The position numbers and the translations under genes were made by a program. This document shows positions 1 to 9,255 of a DNA stretch of 64,000 bases, one piece after another; the stretch's first letter is position 1, and the number at the start of each line of letters is the position of its first letter. Source of the stretch: Mycobacterium sp. SMC-4. Lineage in GTDB: Bacteria > Actinomycetota > Actinomycetes > Mycobacteriales > Mycobacteriaceae. Under the pieces are notes generated by a model. The model was given only the letters and a program-made list of their open reading frames with translations, had not been told where the DNA came from and did not search any database. Location: positions 62,001-126,000 of the forward strand of contig NZ_CP079869.1 in assembly GCF_025263265.1 (NCBI RefSeq), written 5' to 3'.

Positions 1-174
1 CGTCGCCAGACCGCGGCCCTGATAGGTCGGGTCGACCTCGGTGTGCGGGAAGACGCGGGTGCCGTCTCGGTCGTGGAAGTCGGCGAAGCCAACCGTGCGG
101 CCCTCGACGGCGATGCTGAACCGGTCGGAGTCTGCGGTCACCACGGTCGGGGCGCCTGTTCTGTCGGTGCTCAT
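1..174 (-). CDS. GNAT-family N-acetyltransferase, N-terminal part
   Basis: The gene is cut by the left window edge, so only the first 58 codons are visible. They begin at an ATG (172-174) with MSTDRTGAP. The visible protein contains FADFHDRDGTRVFPHTEV followed by DPTYQGRGLA, the acetyl-CoA binding 'Q/RGxG' signature in the arrangement of the small YjdJ/Gns-type acetyltransferases. By family it would transfer an acetyl group from acetyl-CoA to an amine, but the substrate cannot be told. The next gene, also on the minus strand, ends 42 bases upstream of this start, so the two could be co-transcribed. Confidence 0.75.
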   Translation of the reverse strand, partial: MSTDRTGAPTVVTADSDRFSIAVEGRTVGFADFHDRDGTRVFPHTEVDPTYQGRGLAT

Positions 175-215
175 CTGTCCTCTATACCCGCGACGCGAAA
201 GCGAACACAGCTCGG

Positions 216-656
216 CTACAGCACCACCGGTCTCGGTGCGAGAACGACGCGCCAGCCGTCGGGGTCTTCGAAGGTGAGCGCGCCGGTCCGCTCCCAGTAG
301 GGGTTGTCGGCGTCGACCGGTTCATGGCCCCGTTCGGCGAGGCGGGCGACAGTGTCGTACATCGCCGACTCGACCTCGAAGTACAGGACGAGCAGATTCT
401 CTCTCGACGGCGCTGGGCAGGGGCTGCCGGCGTGGCTACTGGTGAACTCCAGGTGATGGCGGCCACCGGGTAAGCCGAGCATGACGCCGTCGAAACCGTC
501 GTGATCGGCGAATCGGTACAGCACCGGCAGCCCCAGATGGCCGGCGTAAAACTCTTCGACCTCGGCGAGCTTGTCGGTCGGTCGCGCGACACGCACTTGG
601 GCGACGCGTAACGCGGCGGGCCAAGAATCTTCGAGGATCGGTGTCGTTGCTGTCAC
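216..656 (-). CDS. VOC/glyoxalase-fold protein
   Basis: This 146-residue protein shows the vicinal oxygen chelate pattern. An N-terminal half has VARPTDKLAEVEEFY, GHLGLPVLYRF and a metal-ligand type 'GRHHLEFT' strand. A C-terminal half has VARLAERGHEPV and TFEDPDGWRVVL. These are the usual two beta-alpha-beta repeats of glyoxalase or dioxygenase-like proteins with a bivalent metal site. I chose the GTG at 654-656 because AGGAG lies five bases upstream; the frame stays open further upstream but without a good ribosome site. The substrate is unknown. It could be a glyoxalase, an extradiol-type enzyme or a resistance-type binding protein. Confidence 0.75.
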   Translation of the reverse strand: MTATTPILEDSWPAALRVAQVRVARPTDKLAEVEEFYAGHLGLPVLYRFADHDGFDGVMLGLPGGRHHLEFTSSHAGSPCPAPSRENLLVLYFEVESAMYDTVARLAERGHEPVDADNPYWERTGALTFEDPDGWRVVLAPRPVVL

Positions 657-827
657 GGGAACTCCTGACGACGTTGAGCGCCAACATGGTTCGCAGGTCG
701 ACCGAGGTGGCCGAGACCTGCGCCGTCGACCGTAGAACCTCAACCATCATTGAGGTCAAGCGGCACAGGTGTGACAGACCCATCCCGTGCGGCACTCAGC
801 CGAGCGTCGACGGGTTAAGGTCGCGCC

Positions 828-1097
828 ATGGGTGAGGGTGGTTTGACGGCCGAGGATCTGCGCAACGTGACGTTCGACAAGCCGCCGTGGGGGCAGCGCG
901 GCTACAGCGAGAAGTCCGTCGACGACTTCCTGGCACTGGCCGCCCGACGACTGGACGGGCGCGGCCACCTGTCATCTGATGACGTGCGCCACGTCGCGTT
1001 CAACAAGCCCCGCATCGGCAAGCGCGGCTACAACACCGCCCAGGTCGACGAGTTGCTGGAGCGGGTCGCCGCGGCGATCGACGCGCTCGACGCCTGA
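828..1097 (+). CDS. DivIVA-domain small protein with two repeats
   Basis: This 89-residue protein is built from two copies of a short DivIVA-type motif. The first runs from about residue 6 (LTAEDLRNVTFDKPPWGQRG, then Y, then a VDDFL helix). The second starts near residue 48 (LSSDDVRHVAFNKPRIGKRG, then Y, then VDELL). The pattern 'F.kp..G.RGY....VD.fL' is the membrane-targeting N-terminal fold of DivIVA/Wag31. Here there is no long coiled coil, so it is unlikely to be a scaffold by itself. It may localise to, or bind at, the cell pole or septum; that is inference. The start is the ATG after TCGCGCC. Confidence 0.75.
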   Translation: MGEGGLTAEDLRNVTFDKPPWGQRGYSEKSVDDFLALAARRLDGRGHLSSDDVRHVAFNKPRIGKRGYNTAQVDELLERVAAAIDALDA

Positions 1098-1291
1098 GGC
1101 AGGGATTAAAGAACGCGGTACGTGCCCACACGCGCGCGGCGCGCTGTGGGTGGGGGACATTTGGGGACGGTGCCGCCTGCGCCTCTCGGCGGATGGTCGC
1201 TCGAAGCGACTGATGTGGATGGGGCCCGGGGCATGCCCGGCACCGTCGGGAGATGTAACTGGTGCGGAGGTGTGGGTATTCCCCTGGGGCG

Positions 1292-1331
1292 CCCGTCCGC
1301 CGCCGACCCCCCGCGCTCGGCGGCGGACGGG
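1292..1331. terminator. 15-bp perfect hairpin downstream of whiB6
   Basis: The arms 1292-1306 and 1317-1331 are perfect reverse complements (CCCGTCCGCCGCCGA and its partner) around a ten-base loop. The hairpin begins seven bases after the whiB6 stop codon in the minus direction. There is no T-tract, which is common for mycobacterial terminators. The 240-base stretch 1098-1337 between the DivIVA-like gene and whiB6 otherwise holds only a second, weaker GC-rich inverted repeat near 1128-1152 that could end the DivIVA-like transcript. Confidence 0.65.
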
Positions 1332-1337
1332 ACAGCG

Positions 1338-1631
1338 TTAGGCGGTCTCGGCGTAATACACGCGACGGGGCCGCACCGGGTAGCCGTGCTGTTCGGCCAG
1401 CGACTTGAGTTGGCGCAGTGCGAAGGTGCGCCCGCGGCCGGCCTCTGGGACGTAGATGCCGGCCCACAGGCCTTCGGCCCGCGGTGACTCACACGCTTCG
1501 CGCGCGCACAGCCACCGTCGCGGGCAGGACCGGCAGATGGCCTTGGCCTCGTCGTCGGCGGTGGTGGTCCACCGCTCGGGGTCTGCGGTGCACGCGCCCA
1601 CCGGTGTCTCGTCAATCGGCGTTGCGTTCAT
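1338..1631 (-). CDS. whiB6: WhiB6, iron-sulfur transcriptional regulator linked to ESX-1
   Basis: The 97-residue product has the four WhiB cluster cysteines (C14, C33, C36, C42; also C47) in the order C...CxxC....C. They are followed by the GLWAGIYVPE turn and a basic C-terminal segment for DNA contact. The stretch around DPERWTTTADDEAK and PRRWLCARE is what I recognise as WhiB6 (Rv3862c). WhiB proteins carry a redox and NO-sensitive [4Fe-4S] cluster, and WhiB6 is known to control ESX-1 genes, which lie just downstream here as in M. tuberculosis. The ATG at 1629-1631 has GAGGAG about seven bases upstream. The frame is open for 25 more codons, but the internal ATG matches where homology begins. 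Confidence 0.93.
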   Translation of the reverse strand: MNATPIDETPVGACTADPERWTTTADDEAKAICRSCPRRWLCAREACESPRAEGLWAGIYVPEAGRGRTFALRQLKSLAEQHGYPVRPRRVYYAETA

Positions 1632-1999
1632 CGTGTCGCTCCTCTGTGCGTGACGGCTGGATGCCGTGATGCCGCAGAAACTATCCGACAAACCGTAGCG
1701 ATGCAACAGTTACTGCTACAGGTTGATCGGCGGCGGTGGTGCAGCGACTCGGTCGTGGACCCGCCGGGGACGCGTCGACCTGCTAGATGACCTGCGGACA
1801 TGCCGGGGATCACGCCAACGGTTCGGTGGGCCGCGGCTGAGCGCAAACACCGCAGCATTGATGCAGTTTCTGCCGCCGCAACGGTGTAACTTTGATCTCG
1901 AAGCCCGGCGGTCGAAGTCGTAGCGGTCAGACCGTTGCGGATGACGGCGGCGACCGGCCGAGCGCAATGATTCGAGCAAGTACGAGGTACCCGGGCCAC
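1632..1999. promoter_or_regulatory. Intergenic region between whiB6 and the Rv3863-like gene
   Basis: This 368-base divergent gap contains no ORF I can support. On the minus strand, 35-80 bases before the whiB6 start, TTGCAT is followed after about 15 bases by GATAGT, a plausible sigma-A type promoter for whiB6. The region is less GC-rich around 1690-1720 and 1880-1900 than its surroundings. It would hold the control sites for both genes, but I see no clean palindrome. Confidence 0.4.
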
Positions 2000-2728
2000 A
2001 TGACGAACGCGGAGTCGATCGACGGATCGGCCGGCGCACCGGATCCCGGGATGCTGCGCGCAGGCGCCGCTGCCGCGGCTCGTCGACGCGAACTCGATAT
2101 CAGTCAGCGTCGGTTGGCCGCCGAGGGAATCATCAACGCCGGCGCACTGATTGCGTTCGAGAAAGGCCGTAGTTGGCCTCGGCAGAGAACCCGGGCGAAA
2201 CTCGAAGACATTCTGCGATGGCCGCCCGGAACCATCGAGCGACTGCGACGCGGAGAGCCGGCGCGGCCCACGCCGCAATCGGCGGGGCCCAGGGGCGACG
2301 AAATTCCGTTGATCGCCCAGGCGGTCATCACAGCGGCCAGCACGCTGCGGACGTCGATGGCAGCGCTGCCCGGTGTCGATGACGAGGCTTTCACGCCGCG
2401 GGCGACGTCATTGCTGGCAGATCTGCGGCAGCTCGAGGCAGTCGCATCCCGCGCCGCGCGCATCGGGCAGGTCACCCCGTCATTGATCAAAGCCCTCAGT
2501 ACCGTGCGCAGCCTGTACGACGAGCTCACGCTGCTCGCTGCCGGGGCCCCGCACGCGACATTGGGTCAGCGGCTCTATGCCGTCCGCCGCGGTGCCAATC
2601 TCACGATCGCCGAAACCGCCCAGGCGGCCGGGGTTTCGGAGGATGCGGTGCGCAATGTCGAGTCCGAGGAGACGGTGTCACCTGCTGATGTCATCGCCAT
2701 CGAAGCGCTGGTCGAGCAGATCGCTTGA
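2000..2728 (+). CDS. Rv3863-like DNA-binding protein with two HTH-like segments
   Basis: The product (242 residues from ATG 2000) has an N-terminal Xre-like segment including RRRELDISQRRLAAEGIIN and LIAFEKGRSWPRQRTRAKLE, a helical middle part, and a second Xre-like segment near the C terminus (TLGQRLYAVRRGANLTIAET, then VSEDAVRNVE). From memory this matches Rv3863, the gene between whiB6 and espE in M. tuberculosis, over most of its length. The M. tuberculosis protein has a longer N terminus that I do not find here. The neighbourhood suggests a role in controlling ESX-1 expression, which is inference. The frame stays open upstream to 1892, so the start is uncertain. Confidence 0.7.
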   Translation: MTNAESIDGSAGAPDPGMLRAGAAAAARRRELDISQRRLAAEGIINAGALIAFEKGRSWPRQRTRAKLEDILRWPPGTIERLRRGEPARPTPQSAGPRGDEIPLIAQAVITAASTLRTSMAALPGVDDEAFTPRATSLLADLRQLEAVASRAARIGQVTPSLIKALSTVRSLYDELTLLAAGAPHATLGQRLYAVRRGANLTIAETAQAAGVSEDAVRNVESEETVSPADVIAIEALVEQIA

Positions 2729-3008
2729 ACATTCAGCAAACTACTCGAAGCGATCCGTAGGTCCTGCGGGTTGCGGTCGTGCGCATTCGGTCGAGGGTCG
2801 TACGGGTGGCGCTTGCGGCATCACCCCTCTCGTGTCCCTGGACCGCAGTACCTCTGCGGCCGGACTCTTCGGTAGCTGCATGACCTGCTGTTAAGGGTGT
2901 GCCGCAGTCTCCAATTCCGCGGCAGGTGGTTGCGAATTCGTATACCGAATTGGTGTCGGAAAGGGTTGCGCAGCGCTGGTACTGTGCTCCAGGGAAGGGG
3001 GTGAACGG
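2729..3008. promoter_or_regulatory. espE upstream region with an inverted repeat
   Basis: This gap precedes the long ESX-1 plus-strand operon and holds no supported gene. It contains a perfect six-base inverted repeat, AATTCG-tatac-CGAATT, at 2935-2951, about 60 bases before the GTG of espE, in an A/T-rich patch inside GC-rich DNA. That is the expected place for an operator or promoter. A strong purine-rich ribosome site (AAGGGGG) precedes the espE GTG by about seven bases. Which regulator binds here (WhiB6, EspR, PhoP or the Rv3863-like protein) cannot be told. Confidence 0.45.
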
Positions 3009-4301
3009 GTGGATCTCAGCGACCTTTACGGTCTGTCGGGCAAATCATTGCCCCACGCCGATACAACGTCTGCGCGGGTCGCGCATCGGCGGCCCACCGA
3101 CATTGCAGCACTCAAGAACGCGGTGGGATCGCCGATCCTCGACGCCGGACAGCTCGTCATCTCCGGGATGCGACTGACCACCGGATGGGGCGACCCGGAG
3201 GACGGCGACGTGTTCGAGCGGGCCGCCACGCGGTTCGACGCCGCCGCAGCGACGTTGGCGACCGCGCACCCGACCGCGGACTGGGAAGGAGCCGGCTCGC
3301 AGGCTTATGCCGTGGCCAACCATCAGCAGGCCGGCCGGACCGACGCGATCGCCGTACTGGACCGAGGCGTGCACCGGGTGGTCTCCCGTCAGGCGCGTCA
3401 GGTGGCGATCCATCGCGACAACCTCGACGAGCAGTCGAACTTCCTGGCTGACTTGAGCTACACCACCTGGGCTCTGGCCTTGATCCCCGGCGTCGGCAAG
3501 GCCGCGAAAGCGACGGTGGAACTGGCCGCGGTGGCCACGGCGCTGCAGATGAGCGGCCAAGAGTTGCACCTGCTGTCCCAAGAGGTATCCGAGAATGCGG
3601 CCGAACTGAACCAGCTGGCGACGCAGTACACGACGTTGACGGTGCCTGAGAGCCCACCGCTGCTCGACCGGGACCTACGCGCCGACGACGACGTGCAGGA
3701 CGACACCCCCACCGGCACCGAGGATCCGTCACCTCCGGATACCGCACCCGTGGACGACCCAGACACGGTCGCACCCCTGGGCGCAGCCGGCGGTCCTTCC
3801 CGTGCGGCCTCACCTGGTGCGCCACCGGTAGTGGCCATGCCTGCACCGGCGGTAGCGGGCCATGGTGCTCCCGCCGGCTCCCAGCCTCCTGCCGCGATGC
3901 CATCCGCCCAACGTTCCGATCCGTTATCCGGGATGACGTCGGCTTTCGGCGCCATCGGTGGAGTCGTCGGCGCCATCGTGGCTCCGCTCACGGCCGCGGT
4001 CGCCGGTGCGGCCGGCGCGGCTGGCCAAGCACTTTCGGCACTGACAGATGCCGGACCCGACATCCCCGAGGAAGACAAGGATGCGCCCGCCACCGAGACG
4101 ATCGATGCCGCCACGACGGCTGCGGAGGACGAGCCGCTCACCGGCGACAGCACCGAGGCGGTGAGCTCAGTCGACTCCGAAAGTGCCACGGGCCCCCCGC
4201 CTTCTACGTCGGCGCCGGTAGAAGCCGTGCCGGCGCCCGCAGAGGCCGAGGATCGCCGCGCTCCTGCGGCTCCGCCTGCCGCGACTCGGCCCCCGCAGTG
4301 A
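3009..4301 (+). CDS. espE: EspE-like ESX-1 secretion-associated protein
   Basis: The 430-residue product has an N-terminal helical domain containing a WxG turn (ADWEGAGSQAY, W92), as in EspA/EspE-type substrates. A hydrophobic stretch follows at about 150-190 (ALALIPGVGKAAKATVELAA). The C-terminal half (about 215-430) is rich in Pro, Ala, Asp and Glu and probably disordered. I assign espE by its place as first gene before espF-espG1 and by the domain plan. The sequence lacks the Leu-Pro-Gly-rich repeats I remember from M. tuberculosis EspE, so it is quite divergent. It starts at a GTG with a strong upstream AAGGGGG. It is probably secreted or surface-exposed through ESX-1 together with EspF. 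Confidence 0.7.
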   Translation: MDLSDLYGLSGKSLPHADTTSARVAHRRPTDIAALKNAVGSPILDAGQLVISGMRLTTGWGDPEDGDVFERAATRFDAAAATLATAHPTADWEGAGSQAYAVANHQQAGRTDAIAVLDRGVHRVVSRQARQVAIHRDNLDEQSNFLADLSYTTWALALIPGVGKAAKATVELAAVATALQMSGQELHLLSQEVSENAAELNQLATQYTTLTVPESPPLLDRDLRADDDVQDDTPTGTEDPSPPDTAPVDDPDTVAPLGAAGGPSRAASPGAPPVVAMPAPAVAGHGAPAGSQPPAAMPSAQRSDPLSGMTSAFGAIGGVVGAIVAPLTAAVAGAAGAAGQALSALTDAGPDIPEEDKDAPATETIDAATTAAEDEPLTGDSTEAVSSVDSESATGPPPSTSAPVEAVPAPAEAEDRRAPAAPPAATRPPQ

Positions 4302-4310
4302 GGAACAGCT

Positions 4311-4646
4311 ATGCATGACGAAGCGCTACGTGTCGCGACCGCTCATCTGCGTGAGCTGGCCGCCAAGCAGGGGCAGGCAGCTGTCGAACTCGTCTCCGCG
4401 GCTGAACTGGTGAGTGGCGTGGACAGCCGAATCCGGGTATCGCACGGCGTCATCGCGTTGTCGTGCGCGAGCGCCGTGGAGACCGTAGAGCGTACGCGGC
4501 GCACAGCCGCGCGCGGTATCGCGCAACGATCCTCCACGCTGTCCAGCGCGCTGGTCGGGGCCGCTGAGCGCTACCAGGCCACGGACGACGTGTCGGGGTC
4601 TGCATTGGACAGGCAGGTGGTGCCGCAGTCACGGAGGCCCCGATGA
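4311..4646 (+). CDS. espF: EspF-like, EspC-family ESX-1 substrate
   Basis: This small helical protein (111 residues) belongs to the EspC/EspF type of ESX-1-associated proteins: a helix-turn-helix followed by the general secretion signal YxxxD, seen as Y88-Q-A-T-D92. The turn region around SGVDSRIRVSHG replaces a strict WxG. Such proteins are thought to pair with an EspA/EspE partner, here the preceding gene, and to be recognised by the EccC ATPase. GAGGAAC lies upstream of the ATG, nine bases after the espE stop. Its stop overlaps the espG1 start (ATGA), so translation is probably coupled. Confidence 0.72.
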   Translation: MHDEALRVATAHLRELAAKQGQAAVELVSAAELVSGVDSRIRVSHGVIALSCASAVETVERTRRTAARGIAQRSSTLSSALVGAAERYQATDDVSGSALDRQVVPQSRRPR

Positions 4647-5506
4647 CGGCCGGACCATTCCTGGGCGACGGCGAACCCACCCACTATGACGACGTCGTCG
4701 GTGTCGAGCTCACCATCGACGGCATCCAGTTGATCGCCGACCTGCTGCATCTCGTCGATTTTCCGCTGGCGCTGGCCATTCGGCCGAACATCCCCTACGA
4801 GGAGCAACGCGCAATCGTGCGGGAGCACGTGACACGGGACTTGACCGCGCAGGGCGTCTTGACAGCATTCGGCGACCCACATCCGGAGGTCGCGGCGATG
4901 GTCGATGTGCTGAGCCGGCCCGACCGGACCCTCGACTGCCGGTGGTGGCGGCGCGATGTCGGTGGCAAAATGGTGCGCTTCGTGGTTTGCCGCAAGGGGG
5001 AGCGTCATGTCGTCGCCGCGCGCGATGAGGACATGTTGGTGCTGCAGCGCGTCGCACCGCAGATCGGACTGGCCGCCATGGTGAACGTCGTGATCGGGGA
5101 TGCGCCGGCGGCCGACGTCGAGCCGCTGACCGGCCTGGCCCATCGACTGTCTGGTGTGCGCTCTGCCGACCAACTCGCCAGCTACGGGCAGCCACCTTCG
5201 TCAGCGAAGATCTATGCCGAGGCGACGGCGACGCCTACCAGCTGGGTCGAGATCACCGCCAACGAGCGGCATCCGGGCGGTACCTACTCGCCTGCTGGTG
5301 TGGGCGCTGGTGTGCTGGATTCGGCGCACGGACGAATCGTCTCCCTGCCCAGACGAGTCAACGGCGAGCTCTACGGCAGCTTCCTGCCCGGCACCCCGGA
5401 GAACCTGCAGCGCGCCCTCGACAGTCTCGTGGAATTCCTGCCGTCGGCGGAATGGTCCGACCACACAGCTGCCGGCGACTGCGCGTCTGCGAACCTTCCC
5501 CACTGA
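4643..5506 (+). CDS. espG1: EspG1, cytosolic chaperone for PE/PPE substrates
   Basis: The 287-residue length fits EspG proteins (about 280-300). It has the typical start VVGVELTIDGIQLIADLLHL, the central beta-rich region (RWWRRDVGGKMVRFVVCRKG) and the late segment WVEITANERHPGG. EspG binds the tip of the PPE helix bundle in PE-PPE pairs and keeps them soluble before export, so its client here should be PE35/PPE68. It starts at the ATG overlapping the espF stop, with GGAGG five bases upstream. The next gene begins 19 bases after its stop. Confidence 0.9.
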   Translation: MTAGPFLGDGEPTHYDDVVGVELTIDGIQLIADLLHLVDFPLALAIRPNIPYEEQRAIVREHVTRDLTAQGVLTAFGDPHPEVAAMVDVLSRPDRTLDCRWWRRDVGGKMVRFVVCRKGERHVVAARDEDMLVLQRVAPQIGLAAMVNVVIGDAPAADVEPLTGLAHRLSGVRSADQLASYGQPPSSAKIYAEATATPTSWVEITANERHPGGTYSPAGVGAGVLDSAHGRIVSLPRRVNGELYGSFLPGTPENLQRALDSLVEFLPSAEWSDHTAAGDCASANLPH

Positions 5507-5525
5507 CAAGAGAGGCGAGACAACG

Positions 5526-6059
5526 GTGCCCAACCCGCCCGGCAACCCTGGCGGTCCCCCCACGGAGGGGGGCGGCGAGGACATGGCTGCGCTGGATTTC
5601 AGCGCGACCGACGATGCCGTGGACGACATCGATCTCGGGCTTGTGCTCGGCAACTACAACCCCCGCGAGGTCGAGGATGCCGATACCGCGCTCACGATCG
5701 AGGGCGGCCGCAGGCACGACGAGGACGCCCCGGCGACGTTCACTGTGACCAACCCGCCAGGGACCGTGTCGGTGACCACCTTCATCGACGGTCGCGTTCA
5801 CCAGATCGACCTGTCACCGAACGTGGTATCGATGACCGAGCGCGGACTGGCTGACGAAATCGTGGTGATCGCGGGGCTGGCGACCCAGGACGCCCGTTCC
5901 GCGCAGTACATCTTCATGTTGGAAGGCATGCGGGAACAAGGGCATGACAACGCCGCCACCCGGGACTTCCTCAGCCGCGATCTGGATCTGCCCACCCCGG
6001 AACAGGCGCAGGCGGCCCGCGCCGAACTGTTCATGACTCGATATGCAGGTGAGGAATGA
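5526..6059 (+). CDS. espH: EspH, ESX-1 secretion-associated protein
   Basis: The 177-residue acidic protein begins with a Pro/Gly/Asp-rich segment and then LDFSATDDAVDDID. It carries the conserved core TFTVTNPPGTVSVTTFIDGR and the late LPTPEQAQAARAELF-TRY, which I recognise from EspH (Rv3867). In other mycobacteria EspH is needed for secretion or stability of some ESX-1 substrates, including EspE/EspF, which fits its place here. The GTG start (5526) follows AGAGAGGCGAGACAAC. The stop overlaps the eccA1 start by four bases. There are no membrane segments, so a cytosolic role is likely. Confidence 0.88.
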   Translation: MPNPPGNPGGPPTEGGGEDMAALDFSATDDAVDDIDLGLVLGNYNPREVEDADTALTIEGGRRHDEDAPATFTVTNPPGTVSVTTFIDGRVHQIDLSPNVVSMTERGLADEIVVIAGLATQDARSAQYIFMLEGMREQGHDNAATRDFLSRDLDLPTPEQAQAARAELFMTRYAGEE

Positions 6060-7777
6060 CCGAGCATCTGGCAAGTCTGTTCGGCACCGCGGTGGGCATG
6101 TTGCCGACCGCGCCGCAGCGATCGCTGGAACTGTTCACCGAGATCACCGATATCGACGAGTCCGCCTGTGACGCATGGGTGGGCCGTATCCGATGCGGGG
6201 ACACCGACCGGGTCACGATGTTCCGCGCCTGGTACTCCCGCAACAACTTCGGCCAACTCGCCGGCGCCGCGGAGTCGCCGATCATCGGCCTGGGTGCCCG
6301 CGTACCGATTGGTGGGATGTACGGCGACATCACCTATCCGGTCAACTCGCCGTTGGCCATCACTATGGGGTTCGCGGTCAAGGAAGCCGAGGTCGCCAAC
6401 TACACCGACGCGCTGGAGGCGCTCGAGGCGATCCCATCAGCCGGCGCAGAACACCTGATCTCCTGGGGCAGGGCGGTGGTATACGGCGCCGCTCAGCGCT
6501 GGACCGATGTGATCGACGAGGTGCGGGGGGCCAACTCGTGGCCGGACCCGTTTCTGGCGGCCGCCGCCGGGGTTGCCCATGGCGTCGCCGCAGCCAATCT
6601 CGGTCTGTTCACCGAGGCCGAACGTCGCCTCGTCGAGTCGAATTCGTCGCCGGCTGCGGAAGCGTGCGCTCGGGCGATCGCGTGGTACCTGGCGATGACG
6701 CGGCGTGGCCTGGGCAACGAAGATGCGGCGGTGGCTTTGCTTGAGTGGTTACAGGCGACCCACCCGACTCCGCAGGTCACTGCTGCTCTGCGGGATCCGA
6801 ACGTACGGCTGCACACCACCACCGCTGAACAGATCGCCTCGCGTCGCGACGTCTGGGACCCCGACAGCGTCGAGGCGGATACATCGGGCCGGGACACGCT
6901 GCTCGCCGACGCTCAGTCCGAACTCGACCGGCAGATCGGATTGACGCGGGTCAAGGAGCAGGTCGAGCGATACCGCGCTGCCACCCAGATGGCCAAAGTC
7001 CGTGCGGCGCGGGGTATGAAGGTCGCGCAGGCGTCCAAGCACATGATCTTCACCGGGCCGCCGGGCACGGGCAAGACGACCATCGCCCGAGTGGTGGCCA
7101 ACATCCTCGCGGGGCTGGGCGTCATCTCCGAACCAAAGCTGGTAGAGGCCTCTCGTAAGGACTTCGTCGCGGAATACGAAGGCCAGTCAGCGGTCAAGAC
7201 TGCGCGCACCATCGACCGTGCGATGGGTGGAGTGCTGTTCATCGATGAGGCCTACACGCTGGTGCAGGAGCGCGACGGGCGGGCTGACCCGTTCGGCACC
7301 GAAGCCCTCGACACCCTGCTGGCGCGGATGGAAAACGACCGCGACCGACTGGTGGTGATCATCGCCGGCTACAGCGGGGATATCGACCGCCTACTGGAAA
7401 GCAATGACGGACTGCGCTCTCGGTTCGCCACCCGCATCGAATTCGACTCATACTCACCGGAAGAAATCGTCGACATAGCCAAAGTCATTGCTGCTAGTCA
7501 TGATTCGTCGATCAGCGAGGAGGCGGCCAAACATGTGTTGGAGGCTGCGACGTTGTTGAGCTCCAGCGCGGTCAACGGCAAGCCCGCCCTGGACGTGGCC
7601 GGGAATGGCCGCTACGCCCGCCAACTGGTCGAAGCCGGCGAGCAGATCCGCGATATGCGCTTGGCCCGCTCGCTGGACATCGACGCGCTCGACGACGACC
7701 AGCTCAGCGAGATCAACAGTGACGACATGGCCGCGGCGATCGAGTCGGTGCACGCCCGACTCAGCATCGGCGGGTAA
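6056..7777 (+). CDS. eccA1: EccA1, AAA+ ATPase of ESX-1
   Basis: The 573-residue protein has the EccA plan. An N-terminal TPR-like helical domain (about 1-280) is followed by a CbbX-type AAA+ domain with Walker [10 protein letters not shown] (about 334-342), Walker [11 protein letters not shown] (about 393-402) and an arginine-finger region ([13 protein letters not shown]). EccA is a cytosolic ATPase that acts on ESX substrates or EspG-PE-PPE complexes before export. The length matches the family. The start overlaps espH (ATGA). eccB1 begins two bases after its stop, so translation of the row is probably coupled. Confidence 0.96.
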   Translation: MTEHLASLFGTAVGMLPTAPQRSLELFTEITDIDESACDAWVGRIRCGDTDRVTMFRAWYSRNNFGQLAGAAESPIIGLGARVPIGGMYGDITYPVNSPLAITMGFAVKEAEVANYTDALEALEAIPSAGAEHLISWGRAVVYGAAQRWTDVIDEVRGANSWPDPFLAAAAGVAHGVAAANLGLFTEAERRLVESNSSPAAEACARAIAWYLAMTRRGLGNEDAAVALLEWLQATHPTPQVTAALRDPNVRLHTTTAEQIASRRDVWDPDSVEADTSGRDTLLADAQSELDRQIGLTRVKEQVERYRAATQMAKVRAARGMKVAQASKHMIFTGPPGTGKTTIARVVANILAGLGVISEPKLVEASRKDFVAEYEGQSAVKTARTIDRAMGGVLFIDEAYTLVQERDGRADPFGTEALDTLLARMENDRDRLVVIIAGYSGDIDRLLESNDGLRSRFATRIEFDSYSPEEIVDIAKVIAASHDSSISEEAAKHVLEAATLLSSSAVNGKPALDVAGNGRYARQLVEAGEQIRDMRLARSLDIDALDDDQLSEINSDDMAAAIESVHARLSIGG

Positions 7778-7779
7778 CC

Positions 7780-9255
7780 ATGGCGGGATTTCGGCTCACC
7801 ACCAAGGTCCAGGTCAGCGGCTGGCGCTTCCTGTTGCGTCGTGTCGAGCACGCCATAGTGCGTCGCGACACCAGGATGTTCGACGACCCCTTGCAGTTCT
7901 ACAGCCGCGCCGTGACCGCTGGAATTGTGATCGCCGTCCTCATCTGTCTGGGCGCTGCGCTGTTGGCCTACTTCAAACCGCTGGGAAAACGCGGTGGCGA
8001 CAACCTCCTGGTCGACCGTGCGACCAATCAGCTCTATGTGGTACTTCCCGACAACGGCCAGCTGCGGCCGGTGTACAACCTGACGTCGGCCCGGTTGATC
8101 CTCGGTACCAACGGGACGCCGGTCGCGGTGAAATCCGAAGAACTCGACAGAATGCCCAAGGGGCAACCGTTGGGCATCCCGGGTGCCCCGTACGCCACTC
8201 CGGTATCGCCGAGCCCGGAGTCACAGTGGGGCCTGTGTGACACCGTCGTCAAGCCTCAGAGCATTGCGCCCCAGGTGGACTCGTCGGTTCTGATCACGGC
8301 ACTGGCGCTGGACAACTCGGTCGGCCCGATGAGGCCAGATCAGGGCATGCTGGTGACCTTCAACCAGCAGGACTGGCTCGTCACCGCGGCCGGACGACAC
8401 GCCATCGACATGTCCGACCGTGCTGTGACCTCCGCAGTGGGCATCCCGGTGACTGCCCGCTCGGCACCGATCTCGCAGGGGTTGTTCAATGCGCTGCCCG
8501 ATGCCGGGCCGTGGCAGCTCTCCGACATCGCGGGCGCCGGGGCCCCCAACAGCGTCGGGCTGCCCCCGGAGTTGGTCGTCGGCACCGTATTCAAGACCGT
8601 CACAGAATCCGACCAGCAACACTATGTGGTGCTGATCGACGGGGTGGCCAAGGTCAACGACACCACCGCGGCCGCACTTCGCGCCACCAATTCCTACGGG
8701 CTGATCGAACCGCCGTCGATGGAGCCCAGTGCGGTGTCGCGGATCCCCGAGCAGGTCTACGAATCGCCGTTGCCCGATGCCGCGATGACGATGCTGTTAC
8801 GCCAGGACATCCCGACGCTGTGTTGGTCGTGGGTTCGCGAGCCAGGTGATCAGGCCCCCAGAACCATGGTGATCGCTGGACGCCGGTTGCCGCTACCGCC
8901 TGGTGCTCTGAACACCGGGATCGACCAAATCAATGGGGACAACACGGTGTACGTCGACGGCGGCCAATACGTTCGGCTGCAGGCACCAGACCCCGACTTC
9001 GGGGAAAGTCTCTACTACGTCGACCCGCAAGGGGTGCGCTACGGTCTGCCCGACGAGGACACCGCACGCGACCTCGGACTGTCCGTCCCACGCACCGCGC
9101 CGTGGCAGGTCGTCAGCCTGCTCGTCGACGGCCCGGTGTTGTCCAAGGATGCCGCACTGGTCGAACACGACACCCTGCCGCCGAATCCCAACCCCCGCAA
9201 GGTCAACAGCGGAGGTGCGGTACATGCGGGCTCGATGACCGGAGGTGGCCGATGA
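7780..9255 (+). CDS. eccB1: EccB1, ESX-1 membrane complex subunit
   Basis: The 491-residue protein starts with the EccB hallmark ([20 protein letters not shown]). A single transmembrane helix follows at about 48-70 ([20 protein letters not shown]), then a large periplasmic domain with the repeat-type strands typical of EccB ([34 protein letters not shown]). EccB subunits form the periplasmic part of the ESX channel with EccC, EccD and EccE. The stop overlaps the eccCa1 start by four bases. Confidence 0.96.
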   Translation: MAGFRLTTKVQVSGWRFLLRRVEHAIVRRDTRMFDDPLQFYSRAVTAGIVIAVLICLGAALLAYFKPLGKRGGDNLLVDRATNQLYVVLPDNGQLRPVYNLTSARLILGTNGTPVAVKSEELDRMPKGQPLGIPGAPYATPVSPSPESQWGLCDTVVKPQSIAPQVDSSVLITALALDNSVGPMRPDQGMLVTFNQQDWLVTAAGRHAIDMSDRAVTSAVGIPVTARSAPISQGLFNALPDAGPWQLSDIAGAGAPNSVGLPPELVVGTVFKTVTESDQQHYVVLIDGVAKVNDTTAAALRATNSYGLIEPPSMEPSAVSRIPEQVYESPLPDAAMTMLLRQDIPTLCWSWVREPGDQAPRTMVIAGRRLPLPPGALNTGIDQINGDNTVYVDGGQYVRLQAPDPDFGESLYYVDPQGVRYGLPDEDTARDLGLSVPRTAPWQVVSLLVDGPVLSKDAALVEHDTLPPNPNPRKVNSGGAVHAGSMTGGGR

